Source of the DNA: Nitrospirota bacterium
Lineage (GTDB): Bacteria > Nitrospirota > Nitrospiria > Nitrospirales > UBA8639
DNA: 19,290 nt
Assembly: GCA_029865515.1 (NCBI GenBank)
Contig: JAOUGQ010000023.1
Coordinates: forward strand, 1 to 19,290
Direction: 5' to 3'
Every line of letters begins with the position of its first letter. Position 1 is the stretch's first letter. Under the pieces are notes generated by a model, which saw nothing but the letters and a program-made list of their open reading frames with translations, made no database searches and was not told the origin of the DNA. Of the stretch, positions 8,275 to 15,653 are shown in pieces. Position numbers and translations under genes: made by a program.

Positions 8275-9270
8275 GGAATGCGGGGAAAGAAAGTGAAGAA
8301 TCGTCCCATGGTCTCCCACGGCAAAGCCCTGAGAAGAATCCGGAATTGATAGCCCATACAACGTTTCGGAATTAATAGGTTCGAGCTCCTGCCACGTAAA
8401 TCCAGCATCACGAGTCTCTAAGATCGTACCTCGCTCCCCTACAATTCGTCCGACCAAAGCATTGGAAAACTGAACCTTGACAAGGTCAGCCGGTTTAATG
8501 CACGGACTTCCGCAGGATCGAGTGTGATCAACCCACACTTGTCCCCCATTCAAGGTTTGGAACATGGCTCCCTGTGTCCCCACAGCCCAACCGGCCACAT
8601 TATCCGTAAACACAATATCAAAAAACGTCGCAAGGTTATTTGTGGCCTGGGCCATCCAATTTTTCCCCCCATCCGTAGTCGCTAATATGACACCTAAGGC
8701 ACCAACAGCCCAGCCGCGTTCGGCATTGATAAAATGGACACCGAAGAGGTCTGCGGTGGTCCCGCTGATCTGATCAGCCCAGCTTTCTCCCCCATCCTCT
8801 GTGTGCAGAATCACCCCACGGGAACCGACCAGCCACCCTTGTTTGGCAGTAAGAAAATCTGCAGCGTATAACGTTCCATTAGTCCCACTCACCTGGGAAA
8901 CCCACTGTTTCCCACCGTCGGCAGTATGCAACACCGTTCCGTTTTGCCCTAGAATCCACCCATGCGTCGTATCCGCAAAGGTCACTGCGGTCAATAAGAC
9001 ATTTGTCCGTCGAGGGCTCACCTTCCACGTCACTCCGCCATCTTCGGTATGAAGGATCGTTCCCCCTGCCCCAACGATCCACCCTTGACGTCCATTCTGA
9101 AAATGGACATCAAGCAAGGTGACCTGGGTAGGGCTATTTTGCAGTGAGAGAGTTGGTGGACTCGATTGAGAAAATACTAACAGAGGGTTGACCAGGGAAC
9201 ACAATCCAACAAGGACCCCCATCACACACAGACCTCTCACCCTTCGATTCCATGCATTCAGATAATTCAT
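8266..9270 (-). CDS. Exported Ycf48/BNR-repeat seven-bladed beta-propeller protein
   Basis: The 334-aa protein starts with a signal peptide (charged MNYLNAWNRRVR, then a hydrophobic stretch about 13-34), so it should act in the periplasm or outer envelope. The rest is seven copies of a motif of the type GWxVGxxGxILHTxDGGxxW. The GW (or GR, GF) positions fall at residues 63, 104, 145, 186, 227, 274 and 315: a strict 41-residue period with one 6-residue insertion between copies 5 and 6. Each copy is one propeller blade; the family includes Ycf48/HCF136, which assists photosystem II assembly in phototrophs, but nothing here suggests photosynthesis. The insertion carries CGSPC (C253, C257), the only cysteines outside the signal peptide. 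It follows the TIG protein gene by 31 bp and is probably co-transcribed with it. A role in assembling or scaffolding an envelope complex is inference only. Confidence 0.9.
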   Translation of the reverse strand: MNYLNAWNRRVRGLCVMGVLVGLCSLVNPLLVFSQSSPPTLSLQNSPTQVTLLDVHFQNGRQGWIVGAGGTILHTEDGGVTWKVSPRRTNVLLTAVTFADTTHGWILGQNGTVLHTADGGKQWVSQVSGTNGTLYAADFLTAKQGWLVGSRGVILHTEDGGESWADQISGTTADLFGVHFINAERGWAVGALGVILATTDGGKNWMAQATNNLATFFDIVFTDNVAGWAVGTQGAMFQTLNGGQVWVDHTRSCGSPCIKPADLVKVQFSNALVGRIVGERGTILETRDAGFTWQELEPINSETLYGLSIPDSSQGFAVGDHGTILHFLSPHSNP

Positions 9271-9301
9271 ATGGTTGTTCCAAAATTTATCCCGGTAGTC
9301 C

Positions 9302-10948
9302 CTACTGCGCTCGCCCCTTTTCGTTCCAATAATCCTTATCAGGAAGGCCTCGCTGCAAAATCTTAAATGGCCCCGCCACGACCGTAATGTACTTTTTTGG
9401 CGTACAACACTCGCCGGTTTCTAACATATCCCAGGACCCTCGCTTCAGAACAAGTTCACCTTCTGTCAGATCGGCATCAAAGCCCTCAGGATTCCCGAAA
9501 CCAAAGGCGGGCCGACGAGGAACACGGATAGTAATTTCTTTATCAGTCCAGGAAACCACCTGCGTCGCAACGCCATTGAGCAACACTTCACTCCGAGAAA
9601 CATCCTGCCCCAATTTGTAGTTTTGCCAGGAATGAGCATCCTGATTAAGAGATAAGCGGGTGGCTTCTGAAATTTTCAAAAATTCACCGAACCCGATACC
9701 GGAAATAGTCACTAACTCGTCCAAGCCGGCTTCTTTGGGAGAATACGAGTAAATCTCCGGCTGAATAACGGTAAAATCCCCGGCTTTGAGCGTGACAATT
9801 TCTTTCCGTTCGCAACAGGTGCCATCAGTTTGAGGAATCACCCCACCCCGTTTCACAATAACCGGTCCGCTTTTCGCACTAAAGGGAACCCATACATCAA
9901 TTTGCTCATCCAACCATCGATGAATGACAGCAGGTACGCCACCAACCTCGACTCCATTGCTTCCGGAAAGAAAATCGAAGGCATACGCAGTGCTGCCGGC
10001 TTCTGAATATACGCCAAAATTTTTCCCCTTAATGATAAGAAGAGTCCCGATTGGTCCTTGAGAGGGATACATTCCCGATATCTGACTATCCATGACGGTA
10101 AACGTCCCGATATCACGGTCCTTCCCCTCTCGATGGAGAGTCACGGATCCTGATTGAGCATTTAAAGGCACATGAACCACAATGGTTCGATCGGACCATT
10201 GAGCAATGACCGCTGGCTTCCCACCAAAGAGGATTCGTCCATCCTCAGGACGGCTCTGCCCAAAGTCCTGACCGGACAACACCACTTTACTACCAATAGG
10301 ACCAGCAGGAGGATCGAAGGAAATAGAAGGGATTACCGTAAGAGGCATCTTATTACTGACCGCATACTCTACCGGAGCACAACAGGACCCATCGGGTAAT
10401 GGGTCGCTTGAGGCCAACCGAACTTCTACATCTCCGGTTTTGGCATTGGCAGGAATCAGCACTTCAATCTTTGTGGGACGCCACCGCCGAACTTCCGCAC
10501 GAATCCCATTGATTAAAACTTGATTCACCCCAAACATGGTATTGGGATCACGGGAGCCGGCGGTATTGCCGAAATGTTCCCCAACAACCGTCAGCAATGA
10601 GCCCGCTTCTACCTTCGAAGGATCCAGGTTGGTAATGTGGACATTTTTGACGGAGAATGTCCCGGCTTCTCGTGTTGCTGAGTCATTGATCACCATCACC
10701 GGACCGGAACGAGCCTTCAACGGAACCTTGACCAGAATAAAATCGGGTTCCCAGGATTGAATAAGAGCCGAAGAACCCTGAAACTCCACCCGATTATCCT
10801 GGGTATTACGAAACTCCCCAAACCCTTCCCCGCTAATCGTCACAGTGGTTCCTGGAGGCCCCTCAGAGGGGAACAATTCAGCATGGGCTAGAGATGAGAA
10901 TAGAAGAAAACCTAAGGCAATGCTCATGATATTCAGAACGTGTTTCAT
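9302..10948 (-). CDS. Exported protein with five IPT/TIG domains and three Cys-Cys motifs
   Basis: The 548-aa protein begins with a clear signal peptide (hydrophobic 5-20, AHA cleavage site at about residue 23). The mature part is five immunoglobulin-like IPT/TIG repeats at roughly 24-105, 106-206, 207-291, 292-397 and 398-531, each opening with a P-x(4-5)-G-x-x-V/L-x-I/V-x-G-x-x-F-G signature and closing with a V-P-x-x-A-x-x-G segment. Domains 1 and 3 are short; 2, 4 and 5 carry insertions and a late loop with a vicinal cysteine pair: GSCC (189-190), GTCC (378-379), GECC (514-515). These six are the only cysteines. No membrane anchor, lipobox or catalytic motif is seen. TIG domains usually bind proteins, sugars or surfaces. 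It is first in a two-gene unit with the propeller protein. The precise function is unknown. Confidence 0.88.
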   Translation of the reverse strand: MKHVLNIMSIALGFLLFSSLAHAELFPSEGPPGTTVTISGEGFGEFRNTQDNRVEFQGSSALIQSWEPDFILVKVPLKARSGPVMVINDSATREAGTFSVKNVHITNLDPSKVEAGSLLTVVGEHFGNTAGSRDPNTMFGVNQVLINGIRAEVRRWRPTKIEVLIPANAKTGDVEVRLASSDPLPDGSCCAPVEYAVSNKMPLTVIPSISFDPPAGPIGSKVVLSGQDFGQSRPEDGRILFGGKPAVIAQWSDRTIVVHVPLNAQSGSVTLHREGKDRDIGTFTVMDSQISGMYPSQGPIGTLLIIKGKNFGVYSEAGSTAYAFDFLSGSNGVEVGGVPAVIHRWLDEQIDVWVPFSAKSGPVIVKRGGVIPQTDGTCCERKEIVTLKAGDFTVIQPEIYSYSPKEAGLDELVTISGIGFGEFLKISEATRLSLNQDAHSWQNYKLGQDVSRSEVLLNGVATQVVSWTDKEITIRVPRRPAFGFGNPEGFDADLTEGELVLKRGSWDMLETGECCTPKKYITVVAGPFKILQRGLPDKDYWNEKGRAQ

Positions 10949-11033
10949 AGGTAGCAGACCTTTATTGTTGATTCTAAAAATGACCTAAATATGAACAATT
11001 TATTAAATCTTCACTCAAATCGGATCGGAAAGA

Positions 11034-11080
11034 GGAACCAACCCAACTTCGTGGATACCAACTCAAGGGATGGAACCAAC
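11034..11080. repeat. Three direct repeats with 19-bp period
   Basis: GGAACCAAC at 11034-11042, GGATACCAAC at 11053-11062 and GGAACCAAC at 11072-11080 start exactly 19 bp apart; the outer two are identical and the middle has one substitution and one extra base. On the - strand they lie about 15 to 61 nt downstream of the predicted start of the TIG transcript. They could be regulator binding sites or leader RNA elements; chance similarity cannot be excluded. Confidence 0.4.
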
Positions 11081-11101
11081 GCAGAGAGGGTGCCCAAAAA
11101 G

Positions 11102-11131
11102 ACTATATCAAGCGATCTTTTCAGGCGTCAA
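11102..11131 (-). promoter_or_regulatory. Candidate extended -10 sigma70-type promoter of the TIG/propeller unit
   Basis: On the - strand, TTGACG (11131-11126) and TATAGT (11107-11102) are separated by 18 bp, each matching the consensus at five of six bases. TG one base before the -10 makes it an extended -10 site. The predicted start is near 11095, giving a leader of about 147 nt before the TIG gene. Confidence 0.55.
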
Positions 11132-11285
11132 TTTAGAAGAACCACTATGAACGGAAAGGCCTAAATTCCATACTAATCAAAAGATTGAAGAAGAAATCGC
11201 TCTTTGCTCATTACCCAAAGTAGAGATGTGTGAAAGGAAAATGCTGGGACCAAATCGGCCCATTATGTTCTTTTTACTGCTTATC

Positions 11286-11303
11286 AAAAACCTTCCGGTT
11301 CTT
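11286..11303 (-). terminator. Possible terminator hairpin after the ridA-like gene
   Basis: On the - strand AAGAACC pairs with GGTTTTT (7 bp, one G-T pair) around a GGAA loop, 56 nt after the stop of the ridA-like gene. The T run is mostly inside the stem, so termination strength is doubtful. It sits between the right-hand operon and the next promoter, where a terminator would be expected. Confidence 0.35.
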
Positions 11304-11358
11304 CCTTAATAAAATGATTGCAGGGGCGCTTCAGAAATACGACCGTGTGAGAAACAAC

Positions 11359-11823
11359 TTACTGGGAACACACTTGAACAATTAATTCCAGTTCAATCGG
11401 AGCATGAAGCGGTAATTCAAAAGTCCCAAGAGCCAATCGGGCATGACGCCCGGCATCTCCAAACAGTTTGACCAACAAATCAGAGGCACCGTTAATCACG
11501 GCAGGCTGATCCACAAATCCTTCGACAGAGGCCACATGCCCCGTCAGACGTACCACCTGCTTGAGGCGTGAAAAATCTCCCAACATCTGCTGAAGAATGG
11601 CCAACCCGTTTAACATGGCCAATTGTGCAGCGGCAACTCCCTCCTGGACTGTCAGTTCTCTCCCCAACTTCCCGATTTGCTCAATTTTACCATGCCGAAA
11701 AGGCAACACGCCGCTCACAAAGATTAAATCCCCTGCCTGACGAGCCGGGACGTATGACCCGACAGGACCTGGCACCGCAGGTAGCTCTAGGCCCAGGCTG
11801 AGCAGTGTTTCATGAATATTCAT
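11359..11823 (-). CDS. RidA/YjgF/YER057c/UK114 family protein
   Basis: Rid proteins form trimers; archetypal RidA hydrolyses reactive enamine/imine intermediates made by PLP enzymes. ATG 11823 gives 154 aa starting MNIHETLLSLGLELP, in line with a RidA subgroup that begins with a short helix and then PVGSYVPA; the TTG at 11847, directly after the mltG stop, is open but less likely. Seen: GDLIFVSGVLP (31-41), the VQEGVAAAQLAMLNGLAIL helix (59-77), and GRHARLALG (125-133), where Arg129 aligns with the substrate-binding Arg105 of E. coli RidA, followed by ELPLHAPIELELIVQV. The subgroup differs from archetypal RidA, so imine deaminase activity is likely but not certain. It is the last gene of the right-hand run, 24 nt after mltG. 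Confidence 0.85.
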   Translation of the reverse strand: MNIHETLLSLGLELPAVPGPVGSYVPARQAGDLIFVSGVLPFRHGKIEQIGKLGRELTVQEGVAAAQLAMLNGLAILQQMLGDFSRLKQVVRLTGHVASVEGFVDQPAVINGASDLLVKLFGDAGRHARLALGTFELPLHAPIELELIVQVCSQ

Positions 11824-11847
11824 AGAGGAACCGGTAAAAACACTCAA

Positions 11848-12864
11848 TTACGAAGCACGTTTACCATTCAACTGACGTTGATATTTATCCACCGCTTTAT
11901 TGTGCTCGGCTAACGTGACAGAGAATTGATGACTCCCATCATTACGGGCCACAAAATACACAAAATCGGTTTGCGTTGGATAGAGCGCCGCGTGGATAGC
12001 GGCCAAACCAGGGTTGGCAATAGGTCCAGGGGGAAGCCCGCGAACCTTATAGGTATTGTAGGGACTATTCACGGACAGGTCGGCTTTCCGAATATTCCCA
12101 TCAAAAGATTCGAGGGCATAAATAACAGTGGGATCGCTCTGCAGGGGAATGCCCCTCTGAAGTCTATTATGAAACACCCCGGCGACTAAGGGTCGTTCAG
12201 CAGCCAGCCCCGTTTCCTTTTCAACCACCGACGCCAGGGTCAAAACCTCTTGAAGAGTCATGCCCATAACGGTGGCTCGGTCTTTGAGGTTTGGAGTCAC
12301 GACCTCATGAAATCGGTTGACGAACGTTCGAATGATGGATTCTGGTGGAGTGTATCGAGAAAACTGATAGGTATCAGGAAAGAGATAGCCCTCCAGAGTT
12401 GGTGCTTGAACATTGAGGCTCCGAATAAAGGCCGGATCACGAACTAATCGAAGAATATCCTGTTTGGGCGCAAGGTTTTTTTGATCCAGGATGTCGGCGA
12501 TTTGTAGGACGTTATAGCCTTCCGGAATGGTGAGGGCATATTGATGCACCTCACCCTTCACAAGCTTTTCCAGCAACTCAGTCGGTCGCATTCCCGTATG
12601 CAGTTCATATTCCCCTGGAATAATTTTTCGATCGACCCGCTGTACCCGCCCCAAGATGGTAAAAAACCATTCCGGTCCGACAAGATGATTCTGACGGAGA
12701 ATTTGGGAGACTTGAGTAAAGGGGGTGCCTGGGGGAATATCAACGAGGCGAGGTTGGATTGGCCCGCCCATTGGTTGATTCAGCCACAAAAAACCGCCCA
12801 TGGCTAAGAGGCCAATCAACACACCCGACAACAGTCCTACCACTGTCCGGCGAAAAAGAACCAC
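11848..12864 (-). CDS. mltG: Endolytic peptidoglycan transglycosylase MltG (YceG-like)
   Basis: Inner-membrane lytic transglycosylase that cuts nascent glycan strands and sets their length. The 338-aa protein has one N-terminal membrane helix (about 8-29), a LysM-like region (about 40-105), and the YceG catalytic domain with LEGYLFPDTY (157-166), ASVVEKET (211-218; Glu215 corresponds to E. coli catalytic Glu218), VFHNRLQRGIPLQSDPTVIYAL (230-251) and SPYNTYKVRGLPPGPIANPG (267-286). It starts at GTG 12864 with GGGAG 9 nt upstream; no ATG is available in frame. It lies 92 bp after alaS, a spacer with two hairpins. ruvX, which often sits near this gene, is not present. Confidence 0.95.
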   Translation of the reverse strand: MVLFRRTVVGLLSGVLIGLLAMGGFLWLNQPMGGPIQPRLVDIPPGTPFTQVSQILRQNHLVGPEWFFTILGRVQRVDRKIIPGEYELHTGMRPTELLEKLVKGEVHQYALTIPEGYNVLQIADILDQKNLAPKQDILRLVRDPAFIRSLNVQAPTLEGYLFPDTYQFSRYTPPESIIRTFVNRFHEVVTPNLKDRATVMGMTLQEVLTLASVVEKETGLAAERPLVAGVFHNRLQRGIPLQSDPTVIYALESFDGNIRKADLSVNSPYNTYKVRGLPPGPIANPGLAAIHAALYPTQTDFVYFVARNDGSHQFSVTLAEHNKAVDKYQRQLNGKRAS

Positions 12865-12899
12865 GTCACAATGCTCCCTTTCCTCCTGACTGCTTGTCT

Positions 12900-12954
12900 G
12901 TTCCTCAGGGGAACCATTTCAACTGAACATGATGCTGAAGGAACCGCTTCCTTC
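12900..12954 (-). other. Two hairpins in the alaS-mltG spacer
   Basis: A perfect 7-bp stem with a 4-nt loop (12937-12943 with 12948-12954) begins 2 nt after the alaS stop on the - strand. A second 5-bp stem (12900-12904 with 12910-12914) follows. Neither is followed by a T tract, so they are not simple terminators. They could protect the 3' end of the alaS message or limit read-through into mltG. Confidence 0.4.
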
Positions 12955-12956
12955 GC

Positions 12957-15605
12957 CTATGCACTTAATTGTGAGGTGACATAATCATACACGCTATTCA
13001 ATGCGACATCTAAATGTTCTGGTTGATTTCCTCCAGCCTGAGCCATATCCGGTCGTCCCCCTCCCGACCCACCGACGAATTGGGCAACGTGTTGAGCCAC
13101 CTTTCCTGCCGGTAGTTTCTTGGCCTGTTCTTTCCCCACAATGACCAACAACGACACTTTTTCTTCTTTGACGGACCCTAAAACCAAAAGGCCTGAAGGC
13201 ACTTTATGCCGGAGCTTATCCGAAAAGGTCCGTAATTCCTGGATATTCAGACCATCTACCCGTTGGATGAGGACAGGCATCCCGGCTATTTCTTGTATAG
13301 ATGCTTCCTGGCCAGCACCTTGCTGATCAAGTACTTTCTGCTTTGCTCGCTCTAATTCACGTTCAGTATCCCGAAGAGTCGTGAGCAATTTTTTCGCTTT
13401 TTCAACAACTTCCTGTGGACTGGCTTTTAACACGGCGGCCAGGTCTCTCCATTCGGCCTCCTGATGTTGAGCATGAGTCAACGCGCCTTCACCCGTTAGG
13501 GCCTCAATCCGCCGGACACCTGCTGCAATCCCCCCTTCGGAGGCAATTCGAAACAGACCGATATCACCGGTTCGAGAACAATGCGTTCCTCCACATAATT
13601 CCTTACTGAATGAACCCATTTCTACCACCCGAACCTGCTCCCCATACTTATCGCCAAAAAAAGCCAATGCCCCTCGACCCAGGGCATCTTGTATTCCCAT
13701 TTCTTCAACCTGTACAAGAGTGTTATTTCGGATTTGCTCATTGACGAGATTTTCGATTTCTTCGACGTTTCGGCTGGTCAAGCCTTTGAAATGGGAGAAA
13801 TCGAATCGCAAGCGATTCGGGGCCACCAGGGACCCATATTGCTTCACATGGGGACCTAAGATTTCCCGCAACGCGGCATGAAGAAGATGAGTCGCCGTGT
13901 GGTTTCGCGCAGCACTCTGCCTCAGCTGGTTATTCACCAAAGCGGTGAGAAAGTCTCCCACGTGGACTGATCCTTCGATGACTTGCCCCTTGTGCAGAAA
14001 CCAACCCTTCGCCACCTTGGTGGTATCCTGCACCGCAATTCTTGCCGAAGGACCAACCAAGGTGCCCTGGTCCCCAACCTGTCCTCCCCCTTCAGGATAA
14101 AAAGGGGTCGTATCCAGGATAAATTCAACCGTCTCTCCTTGCTTGGCCTCTTGAATCACATGCTCATCTTTCACGATTCCAAGCAGCGTCCCATCGGCTT
14201 GCTGATGGCCATAACCCACAAACTGCGTCAGAGGAAATTGCTCAATGGCACTCACCAGTTCGGTTCGAGAAGCGGCCTGGCTAAACCTGGCAGTTTTTCT
14301 GGCTCGATCACGCTGCTCTTCCAGCGCCTGTTGATAGCCGGTATGGTCGACATCTAACCCTTCTTCTCGTGCGGCTTCTTCTACCAGATCAAGCGGAAAT
14401 CCATACGTATCATACAATTTAAAAACCGGTTCCCCCTCTAGCTGCTTTTTCCCTTGTTGTTTCGCCTCAGCCAAAATTTGATTGAGAAGAGGCAAGGCCT
14501 GCTCTAAAGTTCCAATAAACCGTGATTCTTCACCCTGGACAATTTCAGAAACGGTATCCCCCATTAAACGAAGCTCGGGGTACACCACGTCCATGTGATT
14601 AACCACAGAGGGCACCAGGTCGAATAAAAATTCTCGCTCTACGCCTAACAGCCGCCCATGTCGTGAGGCCCGACGCATAATTCGTCGCAAGACATAACCA
14701 CGCCCTTCATTTGAAGGGAGCACCCCATCAGTAATCAAAAACGTCATCGCCCGCAGATGGTCGGCAATCACCCGCATCGAGCGATCAGCCTTTCCAGAGG
14801 CACCATACACATGGCCGGTCCCCTTCCCAATACTGTCCAAAATTGGACGGAACACATCGCTATCGTAATTTGATGCGACCCCCTGGGTAACAGCTGCCAA
14901 CCGCTCTAATCCCATCCCCGTATCGATACTGGGCTTAGGGAGAGGATTCAGGGTCCCAGCCATATCCCGATCAAACTGCATAAAAACCAAATTCCAAATC
15001 TCAAGATATCGGTCGCACTCACAACCGACCGCACAAGTAGACTTCCCACAACCGAACGCCTCGCCCTGGTCAATGAGAATTTCGCTACAAGGGCCACAGG
15101 GACCCGTCTCCCCCATTTGCCAGAAATTATCCTTTTCACCCAACCGAACTAGACGACTCTCTGATACGCCCATGCGTTTTTGCCAAATATCATACGCCTC
15201 CTGATCATCACGAAACACGGTAATCCACAATCGATCAGCTGGCAGACCGGCAATCTGAGTAAGAAATTCCCACCCGAAGGCAATAGCCTCTTCTTTGAAA
15301 TAATCTCCAAAGGAAAAATTTCCCAACATTTCAAAAAACGTATGGTGTCGGCGGGTAAACCCCACATTTTCTAAATCATTATGCTTTCCTCCAGCCCGCA
15401 TACATTTTTGAATCGAAACGGCCCGGACATATGGGCGAGATTCCTCACCTAGGAACACCCGTTTAAATTGGTTCATTCCCGCGTTAGTAAACAACAGAGT
15501 AGGATCCGCTTGGGGAATGAGAGGGGCGCTGGGAACTACGGTATGCCCACGAGCACCAAAGTAGTCGACAAACGCCCGTCGGAGTTCAAGTGAGGTCGCG
15601 ATCAT
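12957..15605 (-). CDS. alaS: Alanine--tRNA ligase
   Basis: Class II synthetase that charges tRNA-Ala and clears mischarged Ser/Gly. The 882-aa length is complete. Catalytic domain: LFTNAGMNQFK (38-48), RRHHTFFEMLGNFSFGDYF (85-103), GPCGPCSEI (168-176), a cysteine cluster C186/C191/C195/C197 before DRYLEIWNLVFMQF, and GRGYVLRRIMRRASRHGR (301-318). Editing domain: zinc-ligand residues H569 and H573 (HTATHLLH) with C671 and H675 (CGGTHC). Then a coiled coil (about 735-765) and the C-Ala domain ending with GGSGGGRPDMAQAGG (845-859). ATG 15605 opens with the usual LRRAFVDYFGARGH; the Shine-Dalgarno is weak. It follows recA by 48 bp on the same strand, with no recX between them. Confidence 0.98.
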   Translation of the reverse strand: MIATSLELRRAFVDYFGARGHTVVPSAPLIPQADPTLLFTNAGMNQFKRVFLGEESRPYVRAVSIQKCMRAGGKHNDLENVGFTRRHHTFFEMLGNFSFGDYFKEEAIAFGWEFLTQIAGLPADRLWITVFRDDQEAYDIWQKRMGVSESRLVRLGEKDNFWQMGETGPCGPCSEILIDQGEAFGCGKSTCAVGCECDRYLEIWNLVFMQFDRDMAGTLNPLPKPSIDTGMGLERLAAVTQGVASNYDSDVFRPILDSIGKGTGHVYGASGKADRSMRVIADHLRAMTFLITDGVLPSNEGRGYVLRRIMRRASRHGRLLGVEREFLFDLVPSVVNHMDVVYPELRLMGDTVSEIVQGEESRFIGTLEQALPLLNQILAEAKQQGKKQLEGEPVFKLYDTYGFPLDLVEEAAREEGLDVDHTGYQQALEEQRDRARKTARFSQAASRTELVSAIEQFPLTQFVGYGHQQADGTLLGIVKDEHVIQEAKQGETVEFILDTTPFYPEGGGQVGDQGTLVGPSARIAVQDTTKVAKGWFLHKGQVIEGSVHVGDFLTALVNNQLRQSAARNHTATHLLHAALREILGPHVKQYGSLVAPNRLRFDFSHFKGLTSRNVEEIENLVNEQIRNNTLVQVEEMGIQDALGRGALAFFGDKYGEQVRVVEMGSFSKELCGGTHCSRTGDIGLFRIASEGGIAAGVRRIEALTGEGALTHAQHQEAEWRDLAAVLKASPQEVVEKAKKLLTTLRDTERELERAKQKVLDQQGAGQEASIQEIAGMPVLIQRVDGLNIQELRTFSDKLRHKVPSGLLVLGSVKEEKVSLLVIVGKEQAKKLPAGKVAQHVAQFVGGSGGGRPDMAQAGGNQPEHLDVALNSVYDYVTSQLSA

Positions 15606-15653
15606 AGCCGGCCTATATGTATTGGATAGAGATGACGGTGATCATAATGAATG

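Larger units (their letters stand above)
10949..11358. other. 410-bp non-coding spacer upstream of the TIG/propeller pair
   Basis: No plausible gene is seen on either strand. Reading the - strand, it holds in order a possible terminator hairpin after the ridA-like gene, an extended -10 promoter, and a long leader of about 147 nt with three short direct repeats before the TIG gene. An AAAGG about 10 nt before the TIG ATG can serve as ribosome binding site. Confidence 0.6.

Noticed and set aside
8266..9270. Photosystem II assembly function for the Ycf48-like protein
   Set aside because: Nothing in the window suggests phototrophy. The fold is shared by many unrelated exported propellers, so only the fold is claimed.
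11221..11280. Small hairpin near 11246-11263 in the spacer as a + strand terminator
   Set aside because: The stem has a bulge and no + strand gene ends upstream of it, so there is nothing for it to terminate.
11824..11847. TTG start for the RidA-family gene directly after the mltG stop
   Set aside because: It would add eight residues absent from the usual N-terminus of this subgroup; ATG 11823 gives the expected start.
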